A stretch of 64,000 nt of DNA from Sequoia sempervirens (Eukaryota > Streptophyta > Pinopsida > Cupressales > Cupressaceae): positions 1 through 64,000 of the forward strand of contig VDFB02321270.1 of assembly GCA_007258455.2 (NCBI GenBank), read 5' to 3'. Positions 1-9,630 of this stretch are shown piece by piece. Numbering within the stretch: the first letter of the stretch is position 1; every line of letters starts with the position of its first letter. The notes beneath the pieces are model-generated. The model did no database searches, was not told the origin of the DNA, and saw only the letters and a program-made list of their open reading frames with translations. A program made the position numbers and the translations under genes.

Positions 1-1084
1 AAAGAAGAAGTACCTATTCAATAGTTAAACAACATTGGGGTTCTTCATTTTAAGTGTGACATGAACTAGAGTTGGTTCAACAAACTTCTATGGAGGCATT
101 ATGCGTCAAGTGTAGTTCTTTTTTTCAAGTAAAATATATTGTAAGTGCATTATAGCATGATCACAACATGAATTAGGATTTATGAGCCACAATGCTAACA
201 TGTTATAATGCACTCATACATAATGTCATTTTTTCTTCACAAATTTATTTTTCATTTTTTTCCTCCCAACTTTGTGCACTCACTCATATATTCCATATCA
301 TTTTTTGCATGTAAAATATTTATGTTATAAATTTGTTCAAAGGTTTTTGGTCTATGATCAACAATTATTCAATGCACTCAAAAACTTAGTAACAAATATT
401 ATGGGTATAAGTGGATATTGGTTATGGCTCATTGAGGCCTAATGTGATATTCATTTTTTTAAATTATCATGTTTATACATATAAGATCACCCTCTATTGT
501 TTTACATACAAAAGATGTGAAGAAGTTTTCCACTACTATTAGTTGGTCCATTCTTTCCACTATCTAATAAAAGGCTAACTCATTACCCTATGTTGACCAT
601 TTTTGGTCTTTAGTTTTGGTTATATCTTTAGGATTTATGGATCCTTGATAATTACCATCAACACACATCACATAAATTCAAAAAATAAATAAAAATATAT
701 TTTTTCAATGTGTATAAGACTAAAGCATGGAACAATTATCCTTTTTCAAAACTTAGATAAATAGATGAAAAAATATAACTAAAAAATATTACAAATAAAT
801 TTAAGGAATATGAAGGCACTATTAAAAGGGTGGTCCCATAATAGTGGTTTACAATTTTTGGCCAAACTGGACACTGAAATTTTTATTTTTAACTAAATCT
901 TCACATTCGGGCACCTATAGCGGCTAAACCGTGAGGAATTGGAAGATGATACAAACTAGAGTATCATCACATTTTGTCTGTAGATTCTAAAAATATTTTT
1001 TTCAAAATTTTTGGAATGAAATTGCACTTCTTTTTCCATCTCCCACAAAACTGGTTTTTTTCAGAAAACAACATTTTAAAAAAG
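1..1084. other. AT-rich non-coding stretch, no gene seen
   Basis: I find no coding region or recognisable element here. A short phrase about a 'gtggtcccataatag' run near 830 has a loose counterpart near 11,988 ('gtgatcccacaataac'), suggesting an old dispersed repeat. Confidence 0.5.
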
Positions 1085-1425
1085 TGACGCACATTGTATA
1101 ACGCATAACTTTTTTTCCATGAAGGATAAAATTATCATTTTTTTGAATTTAGATTTTCAACTCCGATATCTAGTGCTTCCACTTGGTTAGGTTGTTTTTT
1201 ATTGAATATTTTTTCTTTAATCAAGTTTTGAAGTCAAACCAATGACAATTCAGACATAGCGCGACCGTATAACGCCTAACTTTTTTTGTATATATCGAAA
1301 TTAATTTTATTTTTTTTGTTGGATCAAGGACTTCAACTCTGGTGCACTCATATTTTTCAATTTTTTTTTGATAATCTTCTATTTTTTCCACATGCAAAAG
1401 CAGACCTTCATTTTCAGCGAAAACC
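1085..1425. repeat. Diverged tandem duplication (~175-bp unit)
   Basis: Two consecutive segments each start with a near-identical phrase, 'gtataacgcataacttttttt' in the first and 'gtataacgcctaacttttttt' in the second. Each continues through a T-rich stretch to a 'ttcaactc' phrase. The halves are about 1085-1259 and 1260-1425. The remainder is too diverged to align confidently by eye. Confidence 0.4.
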
Positions 1426-1568
1426 TATGTTTAATAAAACTAAAAAAAATACATAATACCTGACTCCTGCTTGGGTTTGTGAAGATTCCCCCATTTTCAT
1501 CCTCAACCTGAGCTTCAAAGCGTAAAAAATAGGTTTTTGTGTGAACAAAAAAAAATTAGGGAAAGGGG

Positions 1569-1757
1569 GGTTCACTAGAACTAGGGGGTTCTAGCGAACC
1601 AGGGTTCATTGGAACCTTGGTTCATTCAAACCCCCTTCAATATGCTTTTTCCCTTTTGTTTTTTGGGCAGAAAATGTGGGCCCCGTAATTAATGGGTTCG
1701 GTCGAACCCCTTTATGGTTCGGTCAAACTTGTAGGTTCATTCGAACCCCTAAAACCA
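1569..1757. repeat. Cluster of GGTTC...GAACC imperfect palindromes
   Basis: Within about 190 bases there are roughly seven copies of a motif reading GGTTC, a short spacer, then GAACC or GAACCCC; the best is GGTTCGGTCGAACCCC near 1695. The spacing is irregular. An 98-residue reading frame crosses the cluster and runs into the microsatellite downstream, but its composition follows the repeats and I do not call it a gene. Confidence 0.6.
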
Positions 1758-1857
1758 ATTTTTTTGCCATGGGGCCATTTTTTCTCAGTTTTCCTTCCTC
1801 CATCAAATTGTAAACCACTATTGTGGCTTCACCCAAAAGAAAATTTAAAAGAAACTC

Positions 1858-2117
1858 TCATATATGTATATGTATATGTATATGTATACATATATATACA
1901 TATATACATACATACATATATGCATATATACATACACACATATATACATATATGTATATGTATATATGTATATAGATTACATATGTAAATATATGCATAT
2001 ATATGTATGCACATATGTATATGTGTACATACACATACACATGTATGTATGTTTGTATATACAATATATATGTGTAAGTGTGCATATGTATACATATGTA
2101 TGTATATACGTGTGTAT
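1858..2117. repeat. ATATGTAT/ATACAT microsatellite
   Basis: About 260 bases are built almost entirely of TATG, TACA, TATA and CATA steps alternating purine and pyrimidine. Overlapping frames on both strands encode Tyr/Ile/His/Met-rich strings that are artefacts of the repeat. Confidence 0.9.
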
Positions 2118-4116
2118 GTGGTCAAAAAGTTATGAAGGAGCTTAATATTTTAGTAGAGGTTTCATCAAATTTCAAAACACACAAAGTTGGAAAATATTAA
2201 ATATTTTATGATGAAAACATGAATTTGGAAGTCAAAATGGAAATACAAACCTAATTGGAAGGATTTTCAAAAAAATATTATGGTGTAAATAATACACTCA
2301 TATTATAATGTGAAAACATTATTTAAAGAATATTTTAGATACTAAAACTCTATATAATGCATGTACATTATGGATTAATAAAAATAAGCCATAATTCATG
2401 TGTTATGGATTGGTATATTCCAAGCTATAATATGTATGAATTAGGGTCCATACATATTATACAAAAGGTGTACACATTTCCTTGAAAAGTGTATATTTGT
2501 CTGCCTTTTCACCATATTTGTGCACTTATTTTTTTTTTTTTTTTATATATATGTCCCAATTTCTAAGTTTCCTTGCATGCAAAGAACTTTTCTCTTTGAA
2601 GTTAATTTCTTGTTTGCTTATTGTAGAGTTGAAAATTGTCACCTTTGAAAATTTTGTGCACTACCTTACACCCTATTTTTCCTACAAAATTAATAATAAT
2701 AATTCATTCATTTTGGGACCAAATTGTAAACTAATTTTGAATTCTCTAATTACCCGACAAATTTGGGGCAAATCACTTGGTTAATTGTGGGGGTGTTCTT
2801 GACCTTAAGGGTGTCCTATCTCAAAATTAAACTTAGTGTCATCCTTTGGTGATTTAAAAACATCCTAGATTGGCCTATGTTCAAAAAAAATAGTTGGAAT
2901 ACATATATAAACAAGTTTTATTCTGATTTGAACATGAGAGAAGAGAAAATCAATGAGAAGGAAACTATGAATTATGATGCAATTATTACGGGGAACTATT
3001 GAGTTATCCTCTACATACTATCTAAAACAAGTTATTGTGTCTTAGGAACTAATATTTCATAGGCATATCAAGTAATAAAGGCATCAATTAATCAACATTT
3101 GTGGTGTGGCATCATTTCAGCAAGGGTTTTCACATCAAGGAAATATTGTAATTTATCATTTCTCATTTTAGTCAATTATTGTTGTTTTGTACTTTTCCCT
3201 ATCTCGGGTATTTCCCTCTTGATCATCATCAATTGTTGTACATGGAGGTAGAAATACCAAAATGAGGTTTGACTAAGGCAAGCCCCTATACATCACAAAA
3301 TTTTACCCTTTTTTCATGTGTATAGGTTAGATTTGTGAGTTTCAAAAAAAGATAGTCTAGGAAAATGTGATGGCACCTTCAAATTTTGCAAATTTGAAAT
3401 TCCTTTATCTTTTCAATGTGTCAATAGAGCCTAGGCTTACATCATGCTAAATATGCCCCAGAGACCCTCCATGCTGATTAAAAATTTTCAACTCGAAGAT
3501 CACCTTTCAATTTCCTTTGGTGGAGTGTTTTTTGGTACATATGGTAGTGTGCTTGTTTAATTTCATGCCTCCTGGATGAGTTTTGATGGGTTAATGAATC
3601 CTTTTCTGACTGACCAAAATTGATGTTCCAAAAAATTTTAAAATTTTAAATTCTAAGGGAAACCCATTTCTTTTTTGGTCTAAAACATCTCTAGCTCCAT
3701 AATTTTCATAAAAAATCGAGGTCATTTGATACATTATTCTAATGTATTTCAGGTGCAACGAACACATATGGATGATCAGTTTACAAAGGAGGTACTTGAT
3801 TTTTGATGGTTGGGAAAGATTTGATTTGAAACTCATGTTTTAAATAATTGATCATGCCTGCACAAAAAAAATCTTGGCTCCAGGGGTCTGCCTTTGTGTG
3901 GTAAATTTTCTCTGTTTGGTCTATAGGTGAAATTAATTTTGGCCTAATTCTAATGTTTTAAAATGTTATATTAGAAAAAATTTAAAATGTTTAAGAAAAT
4001 TATTTTAGGGCCCATTGATATTTCAACATTAAATAGGAGGCAAAAGGAAGTTTAATTCTTCTTTCCTAAATTGGCCATCAAATTTTTGAATCTCACTATC
4101 TAAGCAAATATAAATC
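2118..4116. other. Non-coding stretch with a possible LTR scrap
   Basis: No gene is seen. A poly-T run lies at about 2529-2544. Around 3250-3330 the text (a 'gaggtttgactaaggc' phrase followed by 'aagcccctat' and 'accctttttt') resembles a part of the 15.38-kb LTR at about 16,210-16,280, suggesting an old related fragment. Confidence 0.35.
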
Positions 4117-4460
4117 AGCGATGGTTTAAGCTTAAGCAATGGAGTTTTTAGGGAAAATAAAATATTGTTAAATATCTATTGAATGTAGATTTAATTTTTA
4201 AATCCTATTGGTTGAAAAATTTAAGCTCACAACAACACAATTGCATGTAGTTTATCGCTCATCTCCATTTTAGATGGAGGAATCAAATTCAAAGTAGTGA
4301 TGCCTAAGTTTGAGCAATGATTCTCCATTGAAAATTTTCAAAAGTTCATTGTGCAAAAGGTAGGTTTAATTTTTGGTTTCCATTGGTTGAAGTTCATGAG
4401 AGACCATATGCACAGTTGCACAACAATTCCATTGCGCATCGCCAATTGAAGAATGAAGAT
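4117..4460. repeat. Diverged tandem duplication (~180-bp unit)
   Basis: Two consecutive segments (about 4117-4297 and 4298-4460) share the same order of phrases. They run from a GTGATG/GCGATGG start with 'aagcaatg/gagcaatg', through 'gatttaattttt/ggtttaattttt' and 'attggttgaa', to 'cacaacaa..aattgca/ccattgcg' and a final 'atcgc'. Sequence identity is modest, so this is an old duplication. Confidence 0.45.
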
Positions 4461-5277
4461 TTAAAAAAATACAACGATGCTTGGTGCAATGTGATAGTTT
4501 TTATTCACATGTTCAAACATTATTAAATGAATAAAGGTTGGTGTCTTCTTCCAACTCCTATCCCACATCTCTATTTTGGGAGGCTCTTTCTTTTACAAAA
4601 TTACAATGCACTATGCTCACATGATGAGCATTTCTTTGTTGATTTTTCAATGCCCTTTTGTTCCTCATGTGTGTTTTCTTTCTACCATATGATTGTGGGG
4701 AAATGATCAAAGTTAAATGAAAATGGTTTTTCATTGGGGGAAAGGGTCAAATATGTGTTTTATTGCTACCTATCTATTATATCTAGTTACAAATTTTAGG
4801 TGCCATGACTATGAAGGAGTTGAAAATAAGTGTAATCACGTTTTTGTCTTTGGTACAGTTTTTTAATTGCATTTGCAAGCTATAAAATGTCTCCTCATGC
4901 TCTAGAAAGGTGCCTCAACATTTTCTATTATTGAGGATGTTTTTTTAGAAAAGTCTCAGAGGTTTTTAAGTGCCTAGTAGTGACAAAACGACTCAGATAA
5001 ACTAGAAATTATGTACAGAGAGAAAAAGGGATTAACATGCAAATTTGAAAAGAATTTTTAACAACTTTTTGAAATGGGCTTCAACCCATGAGTGAAATAT
5101 TTTCACTTTCAGAGGAAGATGAGACCAATAAATGGGTTTTTACATCCAAGTAAAAGGTTCTCATAGGATTGACAAGTTGAAAAGGAAAACAAATTTTAGT
5201 TGCAAGAAAAAGGGTAGATTGAAGTGGGAAAATGAAGTGAAGAGGAATTTTCTAAATGTCATTCTATTGTAGAATGG
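4461..5277. other. Non-coding stretch, no gene seen
   Basis: AT-rich sequence without a reading frame or repeat I can name. It forms the left flank of the 5.28-kb LTR element. Confidence 0.5.
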
Positions 5278-6631
5278 TGTAGTCAAGATCAGATGGCCTT
5301 GTTAGGCCATCACAATCTTGCAACCAACTCAGACCATCCAGTCACAGAGTGACACAATATAATAGAAAAATGCTTTCATTTATTAATGATGACAACATTA
5401 TGTAATTACAATCCCAGTATATGGGATATCTCTTTGCAATCATCTGCCAAGTTGTAGATCTATTACAAACCATCTATCTCTTTTCTCATTTGGCTCAGCT
5501 CTCCCTTCCTACCAACCTCTACCTATGAGCTCTTGGCTGCTCATCCTCTATCTCTCCTCTCTGCTAGATTCTTTGCCAATGCCTCTCGTGTCTCTTCCTA
5601 GTCTCAGGCATCTCTTTATACTGTGCACCTTCATCATGTTGGCCTGGTCATTCTTCCTTCTATGCATGTCATAGTATGACCATTCAGCTACCTAGTTATC
5701 AAGAGTTTCCAATCATTGTCCAATGAACAAGGATTTCACAACAATGATGTGGAATTACATCCAATATCACTTTGCTAGGTGTCATGATATCATTTGTCAT
5801 CCACTACCATTGACCATAACATAGATCATATCACTCACGCTACCAAGTCCACCATCATCCTATCGGTGAAATATCCAATCACCTCCCACCGATACGAAGG
5901 AGTCTTTCTGATAGATATGCATACTACCAACTCAGAGAGATATCAGTCTATTGGGGAGACTCTAGCTTAACTCCTATTGATACAAAAGCATCTCGTTGAT
6001 GTTCACCTTACATTCTGTCCATTGTTCCATTGTTGATACATCCCAGAAGGTGTCGCTAATGTCCATTAGTCACACCAACTAACATCATCTATCCACCTCA
6101 TCACAATGTCACCTCTATAATCAACAACAATAATGTGGATTACCAATCATCCTATCGCCAGTTTCCAAGTGCTTATTTTCATCATTGAATTCCATCTTTG
6201 CTACCTTCCTATCGGTCCCACCATGGTCATCTTCCTTGTCACCATATTTTTGAGATCAAAAATCATCTCCTACCAATCAACCACGTCTCACTAATCATCG
6301 TTTGTCGGCCCGTCAAAGGGAATTCCTCCACCATCACATCAAAAATCTCAGCCACATCAATATCACCTCATCATTGGGACAAAGACTGATGTCCCATTGA
6401 AACAACACACTCACACCAATGAAGTCGTTACACTCTATCACTATCAGGTCATCACTGGGACATGGAACATAGTCCCACTGAAAGCCAAACCTTATGCTGA
6501 TGAACTCCAACTACCAACACCATCTCTTTGTCACTGGAATGGGTAGACATCTACTGCTGATGAGAAAAACTCCTACCAATGAGGGGAAAAAGCTAGTCAA
6601 GGGGGGCTTGGAGCACGATGCTCGTGCATCA
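5278..6631 (-). repeat. 3' LTR of the minus-strand LARD
   Basis: Starts TGTAGTCAAGATCAG and ends GTGCATCA on the plus strand, matching the copy at 8274-9630 throughout. It is rich in short words related to CCGATGAG/CATCGGTG on both strands, which look like internal degenerate repeats. Confidence 0.85.
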
Positions 6632-6642
6632 AACTCCCCAGG
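6632..6642 (-). other. Polypurine tract of the minus-strand LARD
   Basis: The reverse complement reads CCTGGGGAGTT and abuts the TGATGCAC start of the 3' LTR, the expected place for plus-strand DNA priming. Confidence 0.6.
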
Positions 6643-6907
6643 TGATTAAAATCATGTGCTTTTGCACATGTCGTCTATAATGTCAACTTGCAGATTCAGT
6701 TTATTTTTTCCTTATCTTCTTGTTTCTTGATTCTAAACTTCCATACTTGTACTATCACCTCTGAAGTTTCATGATCTACACTTGTCATCTCCTCTCTGTT
6801 TGTGAATACCTACTCCTTTGGATCTCTTTGCAAACTACAAATCCCCACCATTCTTCCTTGCAATCTTCCACCTTTGTGGGAATTAACCCACTGCAATCGG
6901 TCCTTCT

Positions 6908-7799
6908 CTAAGAGCAGTCCTTCCATTGTTCATCCTTCTTTGTCTTATCCTTTTGCACAAGCATTTTCATGAAACTTACTACCACTATGCTTTTTCCACC
7001 ATCATCCACCTTCACCAACATGTTCTCTAGGGGACAATTTGTTTCTTCTCTTGGAACTCCTTCCTCAACACATTTTGCATTCATTAGTATTTCCTCCAAA
7101 GGACTCTCTTGCAACCTCTTTTCCTTTATGCCTTCACAAAGACATGACTCCACTGCAAGCTTCTCTCTCACTTTTCCCTTCTTATCCTCTTGTTTGTATT
7201 TCTTCTTTGATGCCACAGACTTGAAACCCTGCTACAATGTATCTATTTCCTGCAAACAAATCACTACCAAAAGGGTTATAAAAATCATGAGCCTCAAAAT
7301 ACTCTTCACCAACACCATCTTCTCTTGGTGCAACGGATTTCTTCTGCTTCGACAAATTTTCACCTTTAGCATCCAAATAACTCTAGATTATCCTCATCTC
7401 TTCTCCCCATATCCTTTCATCTTTATCTTTCTCAATCTCATCATCAATTCTAAGACCATTTGTGTTCACTATTTCAACTTGTGAACACCCTTCTTCCATT
7501 TCACACAACTCTCTCCACTCACATGCCATAGCTACAATATGTGGCCTAGAATTTTCTCCACTTCTGTGGGCTGCCCCCATAATTTCTTCCTCCCATGCCC
7601 CTTCCATCAAAGGATTGTAAATATTTTCAATTATTTCAACCTCGGTTGCAATCTCTTATCTCACTTCATTCTTCATTCCCAATATTTCCTTAAGGGAATC
7701 TAATTTTACTTTGATCACATTTAGCTCTATAATCAACTTGTTTCCTCTCATCTTTTCCCAATACTCTTCTAAAAATGGGATTATGAGTGGTTTCCTCAT
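6908..7799 (-). pseudogene. Decayed ORF inside LARD, function unknown
   Basis: Reading on the minus strand from the ATG at 7799, one frame continues to about 7182 with two in-frame stops, one shortly before 7610 and one at 7383-7385. The reading then moves to another frame from about 7216 to 6908. The encoded chain would be about 290 residues, highly charged. It has a Leu/Ile/Lys-rich probable coiled coil at the start (beginning MRKPLIIPFLEEYWEK) and Lys/Glu-rich C-terminal third. There is no zinc knuckle, no DSG protease site and no YxDD. I do not recognise the family. Three segments held in one direction with consistent composition suggest a former coding gene carried by the element, perhaps a captured or element-specific ORF. 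An unrelated plus-strand frame over 6969-7484 is less plausible because it opposes the element's direction. Confidence 0.45.
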
Positions 7800-7851
7800 G
7801 ACCTATCTCATCATCTTATTTGAAGAAATCTTCAAGAACCTGCAAATTATT

Positions 7852-7980
7852 TTGTAGTTACAAGTCTGCCTTGCAATAATTTCTCTCTCACGGTATCAAA
7901 CCTTTGCAGTTACAAGTCCTTCTTGCAAAAAAAATATTTAAGGTTCAAGTCCTCTACAGTTACAGGTCTCCTTACAACAA
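7852..7980 (-). repeat. Short leader repeats of the LARD
   Basis: The phrase 'AGTTACA(A/G)GTC' followed by CTTGCAA or CTTACAA occurs at about 7852, 7904 and 7954, a regular spacing of about 50 bases in the untranslated leader just inside the 5' LTR. Its role is unknown. Confidence 0.5.
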
Positions 7981-8256
7981 TATCTCATTCACACAACTAC
8001 CCTCTACCTAACAAAGATCCTAGAAGATGCTTCCTCTACCCACTCTCTCTTAGTGGAGGAACTCTACACCTTCTACCCAGCTTTATCTCTACTGGAGGAT
8101 AGTAGTCACAAACCCTCTTTCATGCTCGCAAAAAAAATGCTTTCCTCAACTCTTTCTCAACTCGTCACTCATAGGTCTTATAGCTTAATCCCACACTCAC
8201 AGGTCCTACAACAACTGCCTCACATTCGATGCTCTGTTATAGACTTAGGACAACTA

Positions 8257-8268
8257 GCTCTGATACCA
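8257..8268 (-). other. Primer binding site, tRNA-iMet
   Basis: Plus-strand GCTCTGATACCA is the reverse complement of TGGTATCAGAGC, the site complementary to the 3' end of plant initiator tRNA-Met. It lies 5 bases from the LTR end at 8274, which fixes the element's orientation. Confidence 0.9.
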
Positions 8269-8273
8269 CTTAG

Positions 8274-9630
8274 TGCAGTCAAGATCAGAGGGCCTTTTCA
8301 GGCCATCACAATCTCATAGCCAACATATAAAACACACTCATAGAGTGACACAATATAAGATAAATTATTTAATTTATTAATGAGGACAACATTATAGAAT
8401 TGCAATGCCACCATATTAGCTATCTCTCTACAATTGTTTGTCAAGTTGCAGGTATGTAACAAACCATCTATCTCTTTTCTCATTCAGGTTGGCTCTCCCT
8501 TCCTACCAACCTCTATTTGTGAGCTCTTCGTTGCTCATCCTCTATATCTCCTCTTTGTTGGCTTCTTTGCTAGTGTCTCTCCTATCTCTACCTAGTCTCA
8601 AGCTATCTCTTTATACTGTGCACCTTCATCATGCCGGCCTGGTCATTCTTTCTTCTCTATGTTGTAGTATTCCCATTCAGTTACCTAGCTATCAAGAGCT
8701 TCCAATCATTGTACAATAAACAAGGATTCCACAACAATGATGTGGAATTGCATCCAATATCATTTTTCTAGGTGTCATGGTCTAAGTTGTCATCCACCAC
8801 CGCTAACCATCACATGAATCATATCTCTCATAGTACCGAGTCCACCATCTTCCTATCGATGAAACCTCCAACAACCTCCCACTGATACAAAAGATTCATG
8901 TTGATAAATATTCATACTACTAACTCAAAGATATATCAGTCTATCAGGGAGACTCTAACTTGACTCCTACTGATACACAAGTGTCTGATCAATGTTCACC
9001 TTATATTTTGTCTATCTTTCCATCGATGAGACATCCTAGAAGGTCTCACCAACATCCATCAGTCACACCGATTGAAATCATCCATCCACCTCATTTCCAT
9101 GTTACCTCCTGGTAATCCACAACAAGAATGTGGATTATTGATCATCCTATCACCATTTTTCAAGTGTTCATTTTTGTCATTGAATTCCATCTTCATTACC
9201 TTCCTATTGGTCCCACCATTATCATATTCCTTGTTGTCACCATATCGCTAAGACTGGAAATCATCTCCTACCAATCAACCACGTCTTCTTGATCATCATT
9301 TTTCAACCCGTCAAAGGGACTTCCTCAACCATCACACTAAAACTCTCCAGTCATGCCGATATCACCTCATCACTAGGACAAATATTGATGTCCTACAAAA
9401 ACAACACACTCATGCTGATGAAGCCATTACACTTTGTCACCATTGGGTCATCACTAGGACATGGAACATGGTCCCACCAAAATACAAACCTTACGCCGAT
9501 GAGCTCCAACTACGAACACCATCACTCTCTTGATGGAATAGGTAGACATCTCTTGCCAATGAGCCAAAGTTCTACCAATGAGGGAACAACATCGACCAAG
9601 GGGGGGTTGGAGCACAATGCTCTTACATCA
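8274..9630 (-). repeat. 5' LTR of the minus-strand LARD
   Basis: Starts TGCAGTCAAGATCAG and ends CTTACATCA on the plus strand, aligning along its length with 5278-6631. Small reading frames inside it (for example 9289-9702) extend out of the LTR and are not genes. Confidence 0.85.

Larger units (their letters stand above)
5278..9630 (-). mobile_element. Non-autonomous LTR retrotransposon (LARD-like), minus strand
   Basis: Two direct copies of a ~1.36-kb sequence bracket a 1.64-kb interior. Both copies run from TG to CA on the plus strand. The reverse complement of the plant initiator-tRNA-Met primer site lies just inside the right copy, so the element is read on the minus strand: 5' LTR at 8274-9630, 3' LTR at 5278-6631. 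The interior has no gag, protease, reverse transcriptase or integrase that I can recognise, only a decayed charged ORF, so it must have relied on a partner element. The bases outside the two ends (AATGG on the left, CTGAA on the right) do not match as a target-site duplication. LTR copies differ at many sites, implying an old insertion. Confidence 0.85.

Noticed and set aside
1829..2145. Several 75-98-codon frames over the microsatellite on both strands
   Set aside because: They encode only Tyr/Ile/His/Met strings dictated by the alternating repeat.
6969..7484. 171-codon plus-strand frame in the LARD interior
   Set aside because: It opposes the element's direction, overlaps the better minus-strand frame and has no recognisable domain.
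7852..7980. CRISPR-like array because of regular ~50-base spacing
   Set aside because: Only three diverged short words in a plant retroelement leader; repeats are not identical and there are no cas genes.
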